A DNA stretch of 46,948 nucleotides from Methylococcaceae bacterium UBA662 (GCA_002299425.1 DBNW01000015.1:1-46948), one strand, 5' to 3'; positions 1-7,486 are shown, numbered from the stretch's first letter. The notes: generated by a model not told the origin, from the sequence alone. Program-made: numbers and translations.

Positions 1-2
1 CC

Positions 3-68
3 GGCAAGGGCTGGCAAACCCGCATGAACGCCGCGCTCAGGGAGTGGCTTAAGGAACATGCGGCATAA
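3..68 (+). CDS. BrnA-like antitoxin, C-terminal end (partial)
   Basis: The open frame entering from the window edge ends GKGWQTRMNAALREWLKEHAA. This closely resembles the C-terminal ribbon-helix-helix signature of BrnA/DUF4415 antitoxins, where GKGWQTR-N-ALR is strongly conserved. BrnA normally follows a BrnT toxin gene, which would lie just outside the window. It runs on the plus strand, against the prophage early operon, so it is probably cargo carried by the phage. Only 21 codons are visible, so the assignment rests on this one motif. Confidence 0.6.
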   Translation, partial: GKGWQTRMNAALREWLKEHAA

Positions 69-76
69 TTGCAAAG

Positions 77-94
77 CGGTGCGTACTCTACGCC
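77..94. repeat. 18-bp repeat, copy 1
   Basis: The sequence CGGTGCGTACTCTACGCC lies just after the stop of the BrnA-like gene. An almost identical copy (one base different) is at 624-641, just after the stop of the next plus-strand gene. Confidence 0.6.
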
Positions 95-339
95 GTGTGC
101 GGGGTTCGCCCAAGCATGGGCTTTCTTTCAATCGCCGTGGGTTCGTCACCTATAAGGGCAACCACGCTTTCCAGGTCTTTTTGCGCCAGCGCCAGGCTGT
201 CGCCATCAACGCCGCCGGCATCGGCCAGTGCCGCCGCCAGTTTGGCGCGCAGGGTTTGGTATCGGCGTTCAAGTTCCGGCATTAACCCGACAATGCGCCG
301 GGCGCGGGCTTGGTTTAAACTGACGGTTTCATTATTCAT
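88..339 (-). CDS. Small Mu-like prophage protein of unknown function
   Basis: This 83-residue protein starts at an ATG preceded by a strong GGAGG ribosome site about five bases upstream, which is why it is preferred over overlapping frames. It looks helical: the stretch from residue 8 to 65 is rich in Ala, Leu, Arg and Glu (for example MPELERRYQTLRAKLAAAL). It is on the same strand as the prophage early genes and lies downstream of Mor, where Mu carries small middle-region genes. I do not recognise the family. The last residues run across repeat copy 1. Confidence 0.6.
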   Translation of the reverse strand: MNNETVSLNQARARRIVGLMPELERRYQTLRAKLAAALADAGGVDGDSLALAQKDLESVVALIGDEPTAIERKPMLGRTPHTA

Positions 340-358
340 AATTCCTCCCGGAACGGTT

Positions 359-622
359 ATGGCCCTCTTTAGAAAATCTCATTTAGCCCTCTATTTGGAA
401 CAATTAGACAAGTATTACACGGAACTGCGGGCGGCTATTGAAGGTTCGCCCGCTAACCCGAATGTCAGTCATGATTACAATTGCGAACCCGATCAATTCC
501 AACATGAATTTTCCGATATTGACCTTGACCGCCTGGATTTTGCCATTGGTCATTTTAAGGTGGCCGTGGCGGGCCTTAAAACCCTGGCCAAGAAAAAAGC
601 CCCGCGCAATCATAAACATTAA
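359..622 (+). CDS. Hypothetical 87-residue protein, probable prophage cargo
   Basis: The protein begins MALFRKSHLALYLEQLDKYY and ends in a basic tail (KTLAKKKAPRNHKH). The longer upstream frame is not used because it runs antisense to the well-supported 88-339 gene. The start at 359 has only a weak upstream purine stretch. It is acidic in the middle (residues 42-57) and probably helical. It is divergent from 88-339 with only 19 bases between the starts, and faces Mor. Codon choice is more AT-rich than the neighbouring early genes, which fits an acquired gene. Family not recognised. Confidence 0.55.
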   Translation: MALFRKSHLALYLEQLDKYYTELRAAIEGSPANPNVSHDYNCEPDQFQHEFSDIDLDRLDFAIGHFKVAVAGLKTLAKKKAPRNHKH

Positions 623-623
623 C

Positions 624-641
624 CGGTGCGTACCCTACGCC
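624..641. repeat. 18-bp repeat, copy 2
   Basis: CGGTGCGTACCCTACGCC begins two bases after the stop codon of the 359-622 gene. It matches copy 1 (77-94) at 17 of 18 positions. Confidence 0.6.
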
Positions 642-653
642 ACCTAAAAACCG

Positions 654-1073
654 TCACAAATACTGGTCTATCCAATCCATATTCATCTGCTCCGCCAACC
701 GCGCCGGGAGCTTGGCCGACGCCGCCACGGTCATGTAGCGGATGGCCCGCTCGGTGCAGCCGTAGCGTTCGGCCAGCACCGACACCGGCACGCCGCGCTC
801 GTACTCGGCCACCACCAAGGCCCGGCGCAGGCCACAGCAGCGGTCAATCTCCATATCGGCGCCGCCGTAGCGGGCCGCCAACACCGCCAACGCCGGCAAA
901 CCGATGTGTTCGGCCAGCCAATGCCCGGCATCGGCGGTTTTGGGGATGTAAACCCGCCGCCCGCCGCGCAACTCCACCAGCTTCAACGCGGCCGCCAGCC
1001 CGGCCACCTCGGCCAGCTCCGCCACCCGCCGGGGCAATAAGGGCCTGATCAGGTCAAGCGTAAGGTCAGTCAT
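654..1073 (-). CDS. mor: Mor-family middle operon transcription activator
   Basis: This 139-residue protein matches the Mor/C family of Mu activators, which switch on middle or late phage promoters. The C-terminal half carries the family helix-turn-helix: GLRRALVVAEYERG followed by LAERYGCTERAIRYM (about residues 80-115). The N-terminal half (residues 1-60) fits the dimerisation region. Its ATG is preceded by GGGAGGGCA and overlaps the end of the upstream gene by eight bases. As in Mu, it is the last regulator of the early operon. Mu Mor is of similar length (about 129 residues). Confidence 0.9.
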   Translation of the reverse strand: MTDLTLDLIRPLLPRRVAELAEVAGLAAALKLVELRGGRRVYIPKTADAGHWLAEHIGLPALAVLAARYGGADMEIDRCCGLRRALVVAEYERGVPVSVLAERYGCTERAIRYMTVAASAKLPARLAEQMNMDWIDQYL

Positions 1074-1638
1074 TGCCCTCCCGTGCGGCTTGCACCGCCC
1101 GCTCCAGCTTGTCCACCTGGGGTTGCAAGGCCGGGTCGCCGCTCTGCTGATACAACCGCTTCAGCCCTTCCAACTCGGCCAGCAGCCGGCTTAAAACGTG
1201 GTTTTTCTCAGCCTTAACCGCCGTTTTAGCGGGCTCGAAATCCTCCCAGCGCCGCTCGAACAGCCAGCCCTCGGCCATCTTCCGCACCTGCCCGGGGTCC
1301 CGTTCGCGCCGGGCTTCCTTGGTGGCGGCGGCTATGATGGCCTGGTACTGCGCGTCGGTCAGCACCCCCAGTTGCGCCCACCGCTGAGCCGCTTTCTGTT
1401 TGCCCTGTTTGTGCCCGAACGCCTCCCAAAACACATCAAAAAACCGCCGCGCCGTAGGCTCAAGGGCTTGGTGCCAATTTTTGCTGTCACGCCCGGCCGG
1501 GCTGTCCACGTTGTCGCCGTAGCCTTGGGCGGTCAACCAGTGCCACAGCGCTTCGGCGTAGGCCAGTGCCGCCCCGCGCTTGTCGGGGCTAGGCAAGCTG
1601 CGGGCCATCACGGCCTGGACAAAGCGTTTTTTGCTCAT
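1066..1638 (-). CDS. Phage replication-type protein (190 residues)
   Basis: The start at 1638 is chosen because its ATG overlaps the stop of the upstream zinc-finger gene (ATGA), the coupling used through this operon. The middle carries a pattern seen at the C-terminus of many phage replication proteins: a GKQKAAQRWAQL helix, an AQYQAIIAAATKEARRE helix, and then AEGWLFERRWEDF (about residues 75-135). The last 45 residues look coiled-coil. A role in recruiting host replication proteins after transposition is an inference. No catalytic motif is visible. Confidence 0.65.
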   Translation of the reverse strand: MSKKRFVQAVMARSLPSPDKRGAALAYAEALWHWLTAQGYGDNVDSPAGRDSKNWHQALEPTARRFFDVFWEAFGHKQGKQKAAQRWAQLGVLTDAQYQAIIAAATKEARRERDPGQVRKMAEGWLFERRWEDFEPAKTAVKAEKNHVLSRLLAELEGLKRLYQQSGDPALQPQVDKLERAVQAAREGND

Positions 1639-1826
1639 GCGTTTTCGCTCCACCAAATGTCCCGGCAGTCGGCATCGCACCAGCGCCGGCCGGGTTCGGC
1701 CAAAGGTTTTTCGCAATTCAGGCAACAACCGCAGGCAGCAGGGCTTGGCGCCGCTTTCTTGCTTTTGTACAAATTGGCTTTCAGCAGGATTTCATCATGC
1801 CGTTGCGACAAGTCGGCAGCATCCAT
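1635..1826 (-). CDS. Small zinc-finger protein of the prophage early operon
   Basis: A 63-residue protein with a four-cysteine zinc-binding pattern near its C-terminus: CCLNCEKPLAEPGRRWCDADC, that is C-x2-C, about 13 residues, then C-x3-C. This recalls the DksA/TraR-type fingers of small phage proteins. The start at 1826 is chosen because its ATG overlaps the TGA of GemA (TGATG), while the longer frame runs back into GemA. Its stop overlaps the next start. Function unknown. A transcription-modulating role is possible by analogy only. Confidence 0.7.
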   Translation of the reverse strand: MDAADLSQRHDEILLKANLYKSKKAAPSPAACGCCLNCEKPLAEPGRRWCDADCRDIWWSENA

Positions 1827-2428
1827 CAGCCACCCCGCTGCTTCTGTTGCCGCTTCGCCAGCGCGGCGATAATGCCGGATAACTGCCGGCTGTCGCAAAA
1901 CGCCAGCGCGTCCAGTTTATACATGTGCCGGGCCAGTTGGGCCGCATAGCCCCAGGGTAGCTTCATGTCTGCTAACAACGCTGCAATTTTTTTCAGTTGC
2001 AGGGCGGTATCAAGCCGGCTGTTCAGGCTGTGGGGGGGCTTGCCGGCCCGTGCCGGCGGTGCGAACACCGCGCCCAGTGCCACCATCCTAGCCAGCACCC
2101 GGCCGATGCCGGCGTCCGTCAGCCGTGTGCTGCTGTCGGCGCCGCCGTAGGCTTTAAGCAAGGCCCGGTAACTGGCCTCGTCCGGCAATATCCCCGCCGC
2201 CAGCAATTGGCTTTTGCCAATGTGGATTTTGGCAATGGACGCCGTGCGCCGGGGCCCGGACGCGGCCACGGCCTTAGCCTGGCTTTCCAAACGCGCCGCC
2301 TCGTCCAGCAGCTCCCGCGCCCGGGCTTTTTCTTCCCGGTAGGCTTTAGGGTCGTCGGCGTATTGCGCCGCCGCCGAAGCCGAAGCCGCCCGCTCGCGCA
2401 ACTGCGCCGCCTGCTCCAATAGGTTCAT
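1826..2428 (-). CDS. GemA/gp16-family regulatory protein
   Basis: The 200-residue protein matches the Mu gp16/GemA family (DUF1018). Family features are the IAKIHIGKSQLLAAG segment (about residues 66-80) with DEASYRALL after it, an IGRVLARMVALG helix, and the C-terminal KKIAALLADMKLPWGYAAQLARHM region followed by DALAFCDSRQLSGIIAAL. In Mu, GemA affects host gene expression and DNA supercoiling. The N-terminal 60 residues form an Ala/Glu/Arg-rich probable coiled coil. The start overlaps the Gam stop by four bases (ATGA). Confidence 0.88.
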   Translation of the reverse strand: MNLLEQAAQLRERAASASAAAQYADDPKAYREEKARARELLDEAARLESQAKAVAASGPRRTASIAKIHIGKSQLLAAGILPDEASYRALLKAYGGADSSTRLTDAGIGRVLARMVALGAVFAPPARAGKPPHSLNSRLDTALQLKKIAALLADMKLPWGYAAQLARHMYKLDALAFCDSRQLSGIIAALAKRQQKQRGG

Positions 2429-2943
2429 GCCGCCTCCTGTGCAAACGGGGTGATGACAAAATCCTCCACCCCGGTCTTTAGGCTGATGCCCGCTACCCCC
2501 GCCACCGCCTCCGGCTGGTTCAGCACCGCCTCTTTGTTAACCTCTTCCTTCACCCGCACAAAGCGGCCCAAGCCCAGCCTTTTTAGCGTCTCGATCACGC
2601 TGTCGGCGCCGCGCACCAGAACGCTGGGCGGGCGTTGCCGCCATTGCACGCTGCCGGTGACAAACCCGGCCGTCTTCACTTTTCCGTTCTGGGTCAGGTC
2701 GGCGCGGTGCGCCTCGCACCAGGTCTGCACCGCCGCGCTGGTGGCCAAAAGCCGGGCTTTTAGCGGTGTGAACCGGCCGGCGTAGCGTTCGGTGACCTCG
2801 GCAATTTCCCCGTTCATGGCCAATTCCAGCGCCCCAATAGCGCGGTCCATCTCGCCCACGGCGTGGATATAGGCCGCGCATTCGGCCGCGTCTTGCGGCA
2901 CCGGCACGGTAATGGCCGGTTGTTTGATGCGGGTTTTTTTCAT
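2425..2943 (-). CDS. gam: Host-nuclease inhibitor Gam
   Basis: This 172-residue protein fits Mu Gam, which coats the ends of linear phage DNA and blocks host exonucleases (a bacterial Ku-like protein). Evidence is the length, the long N-terminal helix with alternating charged residues (about 30-85), the GSVQWRQRPPSVLVRG strand region and the RLGLGRFVRVKEEVNKEAVL segment typical of the family. The start at 2943 is preceded by a GGGGGTG stretch and overlaps the preceding small gene. Its operon place between the small proteins and GemA is as in other Mu-like phages. Confidence 0.88.
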   Translation of the reverse strand: MKKTRIKQPAITVPVPQDAAECAAYIHAVGEMDRAIGALELAMNGEIAEVTERYAGRFTPLKARLLATSAAVQTWCEAHRADLTQNGKVKTAGFVTGSVQWRQRPPSVLVRGADSVIETLKRLGLGRFVRVKEEVNKEAVLNQPEAVAGVAGISLKTGVEDFVITPFAQEAA

Positions 2944-3110
2944 AACACCCCCCGTTGTTCCAGTTCGGCGGCGGTGCGCCGGTTTTGCCGCGCCAAGCAA
3001 CGCAGCCTAAAGGCCGCCGTCACTTGCAGCATCTCTTCTAACAACAGGCGGTGTTCGGCCGCCCGCAACAGTTCGCATTTGCTTTGTTTACGTCGAAATA
3101 GCGTTTTCAT
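2940..3110 (-). CDS. Small basic prophage protein (56 residues)
   Basis: Starting MKTLFRRKQSKCELLRAAEH, this short, strongly basic, probably helical protein overlaps both neighbours by four bases (ATGA at 3107-3110 and at 2940-2943), which supports it as a real member of the operon despite its size. It contains two cysteines but no clear metal site. Family not recognised. Confidence 0.6.
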   Translation of the reverse strand: MKTLFRRKQSKCELLRAAEHRLLLEEMLQVTAAFRLRCLARQNRRTAAELEQRGVL

Positions 3111-3376
3111 AGGTGCTCCCTCCAAACCACGCGGCAGCCTTGCACCGCCGCACTTTTGTTAAAATAGGCCCGGTTGTCGGCCTCGCCTTGCCCCACCTCG
3201 AACTGCCCGGCCAAGGCCCGGTTGCCGGGGCAGTGGTAAACCTCTATCACCGGCACGGCGCCGCCAAAGTCCACCCGCTTGGCCTCAATGTTCAGCCGCG
3301 CCAGAGTGTCCAGGGCGCGCCCCGCCTTTTTGTGTTTTTCTTGCAGCCCGTAGCTGTCGGGGTAGTGCTTAGCCAT
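3107..3376 (-). CDS. Mu-like early-region hypothetical protein (89 residues)
   Basis: The protein has a basic N-terminal helix (YGLQEKHKKAGRALDTLARL) followed by a beta-rich part with VPVIEVYHCPGNRAL. Its start overlaps the upstream HTH gene by eight bases and its stop overlaps the next start, so it is translated as part of the early operon. I do not recognise a named family and propose no function. Confidence 0.65.
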   Translation of the reverse strand: MAKHYPDSYGLQEKHKKAGRALDTLARLNIEAKRVDFGGAVPVIEVYHCPGNRALAGQFEVGQGEADNRAYFNKSAAVQGCRVVWREHL

Positions 3377-3638
3377 GGCGGCATCCCCGCATCAAGAATT
3401 CCCTGGCCGCACTCAGGTCAAGCCCAGGGCGGAGCTTTTTTGGGGGGTTTTTGTTGGCCAACCAACGGGCGGCTTGCCGGCGGTCATACAGTTTTTCCGG
3501 CCGCCCCATCCGGTCCGGTGCCCGTTTCCGGCAAACCAAGGGCGGAAACTCCGTGTCCCGCACTGACATGCTCCGCAAGTTATCGATTTTAAAGCCGCTC
3601 GTCGCCGCCATCTCCGCCAAACTAATTAAACCGTCCAT
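3369..3638 (-). CDS. AlpA/excisionase-like small DNA-binding protein
   Basis: The 89-residue protein has the outline of winged-helix proteins such as AlpA and phage excisionases: ISLAEMAATSGF as a first helix pair, an FPPLV strand, GRPEKLYDRRQAARWLANK as wing and second helix (about residues 31-64). The start at 3638 is set by its TGATG overlap with the stop of the MuB-like gene. A DNA-binding role in early control or target handling is an inference from this pattern and its place directly after MuB. Confidence 0.6.
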   Translation of the reverse strand: MDGLISLAEMAATSGFKIDNLRSMSVRDTEFPPLVCRKRAPDRMGRPEKLYDRRQAARWLANKNPPKKLRPGLDLSAAREFLMRGCRHG

Positions 3639-4603
3639 CACTCCCCCCCCAAGCTTTCGTAAGCCTTTTTGATGCTGGCCAATCCCAGCGCCGCGCCCGC
3701 GCCCAAGGCCAGTGCCGCAGCATACCGTAGCGTTTCCGTCACCATCCCCAAGGCCCCCGGCTTGGCGGCGATCTTGGCGCAATAGTCCAACAGCGGCTTG
3801 CCGGCGCCGTCCAAGCCCCAGGCTGCCAGCAACACCGCCACGTCCTCCGCGCTGGGTTTGCCCAACGCATGTTTTTTGCTGATGCGGCGGAATAACGGCG
3901 CATTCAGTTCATCGCGCTGCCCGGCCAATTTGCTGTACACCTGGTTTGAGCCAACGTAAGCCACGCCCACCTTGGCCATGTCGAAAATATGCTTGATGCC
4001 CCACAGCGACTCGGTGCTTAACAGTTGCGCCTCGTCGATAACCACCAAGCCTTGGGTGCCTTTCAAGCGGGCAATCACTTCGTCTTCCAAATCCGCCGTG
4101 CGGGTGCTGGCCCCGCGCAGCCCGATGGCCTGGGCGATGCGCCGCAGGCACGCGGCATAAGTGGCCGCCGACGGCGAGGCGGTCACGATAAACACGTTCG
4201 GCTGCTGGGCGGCAAAGGCCTGGCAGGTGCAGGTCTTGCCCACGCCGGCCCCGCCGTACACGCACACGCTAATGGCGGCCAGCTTGGCATAGCCCAGCGT
4301 CTCAAAAATCTTCTCCGCCGTCGGTGTCCTAACCCAGCCCGGCGCCACCGGCATCTGCGCCTGCTGCTCCTGGGCCGCTTGCCGGCTGTCCAGCCAACGC
4401 TGCAACTGGATTTCAATTTTCTCGTTGTCGCCCTGGTATTTATTTTGCAGCCATTGGTTCAGCTTGCTGCCGCCGCTGGCTTCAATCCCGGCGGCCCGGC
4501 TCACCTGCGCCTGGCTCAGGTCCAAGGCGGCTATTTCCGCCTTCACCCGCCCGCGCAAGTCGTTGTTTAGGCCCCGTGGGGCGTTTGTGCCGATGTCACT
4601 CAT
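3638..4603 (-). CDS. MuB-like AAA+ ATPase, transposition target-DNA activator
   Basis: A 321-residue ATPase of the MuB type, which binds target DNA in an ATP-dependent way and delivers it to the transposase. Residues 15-60 form a helix-turn-helix like the MuB N-terminal domain (LSQAQVSRAAGIEASGG). Walker A is GGAGVGKT at residues 117-124, and Walker B is LVVIDEAQ at about 190, followed by a sensor region. The C-terminal 75 residues fit the MuB C-terminal domain. The ATG at 4603 has a CGGAG site upstream. It lies about 840 bases from the transposase gene, with an unusual plus-strand gene between them. Confidence 0.9.
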   Translation of the reverse strand: MSDIGTNAPRGLNNDLRGRVKAEIAALDLSQAQVSRAAGIEASGGSKLNQWLQNKYQGDNEKIEIQLQRWLDSRQAAQEQQAQMPVAPGWVRTPTAEKIFETLGYAKLAAISVCVYGGAGVGKTCTCQAFAAQQPNVFIVTASPSAATYAACLRRIAQAIGLRGASTRTADLEDEVIARLKGTQGLVVIDEAQLLSTESLWGIKHIFDMAKVGVAYVGSNQVYSKLAGQRDELNAPLFRRISKKHALGKPSAEDVAVLLAAWGLDGAGKPLLDYCAKIAAKPGALGMVTETLRYAAALALGAGAALGLASIKKAYESLGGE

Positions 4604-4627
4604 TTGCTATACTCCGGTTTCTAGTGG

Positions 4628-4652
4628 GGCGGCAAACCTTAAGTTTGCCGCC
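4628..4652. repeat. 10-bp hairpin upstream of the MuB-like gene
   Basis: GGCGGCAAAC and GTTTGCCGCC form a perfect inverted repeat around a five-base loop, about 25 bases upstream of the ATPase start. There is no U run, so it may be a regulatory or attenuating structure rather than a terminator. Confidence 0.6.
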
Positions 4653-4718
4653 AGTTAAACGGCGTTTAGCCGTGGTTTAAACGGGTTTTTGTGCTGCCAA
4701 AAACCGGTTATTTTGTAG

Positions 4719-4743
4719 GTCGGGCAGGCGGTTTCTGCCCGAC
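4719..4743. repeat. 9-bp inverted repeat in the cargo-gene flank
   Basis: GTCGGGCAG and CTGCCCGAC surround a seven-base loop. It sits in the non-coding stretch 4604-4851 between the ATPase and the plus-strand gene 4852-5307. No other gene is supported in that stretch. Confidence 0.55.
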
Positions 4744-4851
4744 ATCTCTTGTGCCTGTCCGCCCCGCTGCTTGCTTGTTAAACGGCGCGCGGAGGTAAAA
4801 CCCGGTGCTAAGCTTTGATGCCACAACAAAACCTTCATAATGAAGGCCTCC

Positions 4852-5307
4852 ATGAACGACCTTGAATTTCGCCTACGCATTTATCCAAGACCATTACCTA
4901 GAAAGTCCGCATTGGCCATTTTCTCTATCAACGAAATCACCAATGAACTCACCGACATCCTTGTCGGCACCGGTCTTGAATACCAGCCAGAAGTGGAGCT
5001 TACCGGGCAACAATGGAGCGACTTCATCACGCTCCTGGTGTCTTGCTTCGGTCCGCTTCCAGCGACCACCGCGGCCGTGAGGCATGCTCTTGAAGGCACT
5101 GATCGACAACTCGTGGCTGCGCTGGGTCAACGTATCCTGAAAACAATTGAAGCTTTGCATCGACTACCCGGCATAATGGGCAAGAATTTCCCGGATGAAG
5201 TTGTTCTGCTGCTGCCCGCAACCTTCGCGCAGCGGCTCGACATGCTGATTGGCGAAGGCCGCCTGCCGATTGCCCAAATAACCCAATTTGACGTATTGCG
5301 GTTTTAA
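4852..5307 (+). CDS. Unknown 151-residue protein encoded antisense inside the early operon
   Basis: The frame encodes a well-behaved protein (starts MNDLEFRLRIYPRPLPRKSA) with alternating hydrophobic and charged segments, for example SDFITLLVSCFGPLP and FPDEVVLLLPATFAQRLDML. ATG 4852 has GAAGG about six bases upstream. The upstream in-frame ATG at 4840 has no such site. It runs opposite to all early genes, between the transposase and the ATPase, and uses codons such as AGA, AGG, CGA and CTA that are rarer around it. That is typical of a moron (a gene added to a phage). I do not recognise a family. Expression could occur from the prophage, independent of the early promoter. Confidence 0.65.
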   Translation: MNDLEFRLRIYPRPLPRKSALAIFSINEITNELTDILVGTGLEYQPEVELTGQQWSDFITLLVSCFGPLPATTAAVRHALEGTDRQLVAALGQRILKTIEALHRLPGIMGKNFPDEVVLLLPATFAQRLDMLIGEGRLPIAQITQFDVLRF

Positions 5308-5310
5308 ATG

Positions 5311-5409
5311 TCATTGCTGTTCTCCTAATAATTTAGTAATCGCCGCATATTGGCGGCGGATTCCAGTTTTAAAATGCTTCACTGTCAATCCGTCCAACAC
5401 GTCAACCAC
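5311..5409 (-). CDS. Possible tiny early-operon ORF (32 residues)
   Basis: A frame on the early-operon strand reads VVDVLDGLTVKHFKTGIRRQ and then YAAITKLLGEQQ. It looks coding, and its TGA overlaps an ATG (5312-5314) preceded by GGAGAACAGCA, the coupling style of this operon. The frame continues upstream to a TGA near 5453 with no ATG, so GTG 5409 is the first plausible start. It could be the remnant of an older gene. The downstream coupled frame (5027-5314) begins MTFKTAIRQIG but then runs antisense to the 4852-5307 gene. Confidence 0.3.
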   Translation of the reverse strand: MVDVLDGLTVKHFKTGIRRQYAAITKLLGEQQ

Positions 5410-5440
5410 GGGCTGGCCAATGGCGCAGGAAACGCATTCA

Positions 5441-7486
5441 TCACGCCCCCATCATTTTCATAAAGTTCATAAACGCGGCCTCGGCATCAATCACCTCGCC
5501 CGCCTGTTCGCCCGGTTGCGCCAACGGCTGTTTAAACAGCCCCGCCACAACGGTGCTTGCCGGCATCGGCGCCGCCGCCAAATCCGGCAGCGGGCCGTTA
5601 TGCAGCTTCTGTATGGCCCTCACTTCCTCGGCCTGCTTCTTGGCCAATTTCTTGAGCCTTTGCGTGCGCTTGTGGTACTCGGCGCCGGCTGCCTTGTCGG
5701 TGAACGCCGCTTGCGCCTCGTGTTGGGCCGTGGTCAAAAACCGCCCGTCTAGGCTGTAAATGTCCACGTCTTGGGTTAAATCGTCCGGGTCAAAAAACAC
5801 CGCCACATCCTGCCCCCGGTGCCCGGCCAACGCCTCGCACCAGTACCGGTTTACCCCAAACTGGCTGCGCCCGGCCTTGATCCGCACCAGCCCGTTCCGG
5901 CTGTCACAGCGCGACACTTCAATCGACAGCATCAACAGCCGCCGTTGCGCTTCGCTCGCCTTGCGCGGCGCCCAGCTTTTAAACGACTGCTCAAACGCCT
6001 GGTCAAAGCTCAATACCCCGCCGCACACCGGCGAACGCCGCCGTTCTTGGCTGTTGTGCCGCATCACTTCGTAGCCAATCGCCTCGGCCAATTGCTCGCT
6101 GCTAATGGCCGTGGCCTTGCTGTAACCCCGGTCGCGTATCCGGGGGTTGGTCGCCACTTTGTCGTGCAGCCCGCCGATTCCGAACGCCCGCTCCACCGGT
6201 TTAGAACCCGGTGAACTGACCGTATGGTCCGGGCTGGTGAAGTGCACGCCCATGTCCAGCATTACCAGCATCCCCATCGGGTCGTTCGGCTGGTTGCCAA
6301 ACCGGTGGCGGCCTTCCGCTTGCCCGGTCATCATCTTGTTCGCCGCCACCCGCGTGTTGTCCACCTGGGTGTAGCTCGGCAAAAACTGCCCGGTCAGGTC
6401 GTAGGTCGCCAGCCTAAATAGGTCGGTGCTTTCGGTCTTGCCCAGCCGCCAGGCGCGTATTGAGCCGCTGTAAATGTCGGCCCAAAACCAGGCCGTGGCG
6501 GTGTTGATGATTTCCCCGTCCGGGAACTTCACCCACAGCTTGTCAAACTTCAACCCGTCGCCCGACACCGCCTGCCCGGCCCTAAACACCCGCTTGTCCC
6601 GCTCTTGGAACGGTATCAACTGCCGGAAGGCTTCCTCGCCCTCGCGCATCAGGGTTATCAAAGCCTGTGAATACTCAGCCTCAAACCGCCGTTTCAGCGT
6701 GCTGGCGGCGGCAATCACCCAGCCTTCGGCCTGGGCCTTGTCCTGTAACCGCCGGTAACAGTCCTGGTGCGAGGGCCTGCGCCGGTGCAAATACAGCCCG
6801 GCGTAATACCCGAACGCCGCCTCGCTGACCGGCGCCAACGCCACCCGCCCCCGGTGGCAGCCAGCCAGCACCGCCGGGTAATCGGCCGGCTGAAAATGCT
6901 TGCAGCCGACCTTAGGCCCACGCCCTTCCCACCAGTTTTGCAAAGTTTTCCAGCTTTGGCAGGTTTCCGGGTTCGCTAACCTAACCTGCTGCATCAGGTC
7001 GTGAACCGGCGTTTTTTTCGCCCTCAGGCCGGCGCTTTCGGCCTCAAACTGCCGCCGCGCCTGGGCGTCAATCAGCCCTTTCAACTGCCGCACCACCGCC
7101 GCCTGCGCGCGGGCCTTGGCCTGCAGGGAGCCGGGCCGCCGCCGGAACCACTCCCAGTCGGCGGTATAAACAGCGGCGGCCGCTTCCGGCTGGGCGGCAT
7201 GAACGGCATCCACCGCCGCCTGCACCGCCGCCGGAAACACCGGCGGCTGCACGCCGTACAGCACGGCGGCCTCGGCTTGGCTGCGTTGCAAGACCACTTT
7301 GTCGTGAATATCTTTGGGCAAAGCCGAAATTAAGAACCATTTTTTGGGGTGGCGGCTGCGGGTTTTTTCGGTCACGAACACCCAGCTATCCTTAATTGCC
7401 AGTTCCTGAATCCAGCGTATTTTTTTGCCAGTTGCCACCCGTATTTCTTCGGCATCGGCAAAAAAGGTTTTATTAATTTCGCTCAT
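5441..7486 (-). CDS. Mu-type DDE transposase (MuA family)
   Basis: The 681-residue protein matches MuA in length and architecture. An N-terminal Mu-type winged DNA-binding domain (about residues 1-70, with IRWIQELAIKDSWVF) is followed by a helical end-binding region. The RNase H-like core has the three catalytic acids: D310 in SGDG, D376 in VDNTRVAANK and E432 in KPVERAFGIGG, matching MuA NGDG, DNTRGAANK and KPVERAFG. A Mu C-terminal beta domain follows (about residues 520-590), then a basic helical tail of the kind that contacts MuB. It catalyses strand cleavage and transfer at the phage ends. All key residues are present. Confidence 0.96.
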   Translation of the reverse strand: MSEINKTFFADAEEIRVATGKKIRWIQELAIKDSWVFVTEKTRSRHPKKWFLISALPKDIHDKVVLQRSQAEAAVLYGVQPPVFPAAVQAAVDAVHAAQPEAAAAVYTADWEWFRRRPGSLQAKARAQAAVVRQLKGLIDAQARRQFEAESAGLRAKKTPVHDLMQQVRLANPETCQSWKTLQNWWEGRGPKVGCKHFQPADYPAVLAGCHRGRVALAPVSEAAFGYYAGLYLHRRRPSHQDCYRRLQDKAQAEGWVIAAASTLKRRFEAEYSQALITLMREGEEAFRQLIPFQERDKRVFRAGQAVSGDGLKFDKLWVKFPDGEIINTATAWFWADIYSGSIRAWRLGKTESTDLFRLATYDLTGQFLPSYTQVDNTRVAANKMMTGQAEGRHRFGNQPNDPMGMLVMLDMGVHFTSPDHTVSSPGSKPVERAFGIGGLHDKVATNPRIRDRGYSKATAISSEQLAEAIGYEVMRHNSQERRRSPVCGGVLSFDQAFEQSFKSWAPRKASEAQRRLLMLSIEVSRCDSRNGLVRIKAGRSQFGVNRYWCEALAGHRGQDVAVFFDPDDLTQDVDIYSLDGRFLTTAQHEAQAAFTDKAAGAEYHKRTQRLKKLAKKQAEEVRAIQKLHNGPLPDLAAAPMPASTVVAGLFKQPLAQPGEQAGEVIDAEAAFMNFMKMMGA

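Noticed and set aside
95..358. Upstream extension of the 359-622 plus-strand gene
   Set aside because: The added residues are antisense to the 88-339 gene, which has a strong ribosome site, and have non-coding composition.
626..1048. Long plus-strand frame opposite mor
   Set aside because: Very Pro/Arg/Ala-rich shadow of a well-identified gene on the other strand.
5027..5314. Minus-strand frame opposite the cargo gene
   Set aside because: It has a good ribosome site but, after about 12 residues, its Arg/Ala/Pro-rich composition looks non-coding. It is treated as a possible remnant only.
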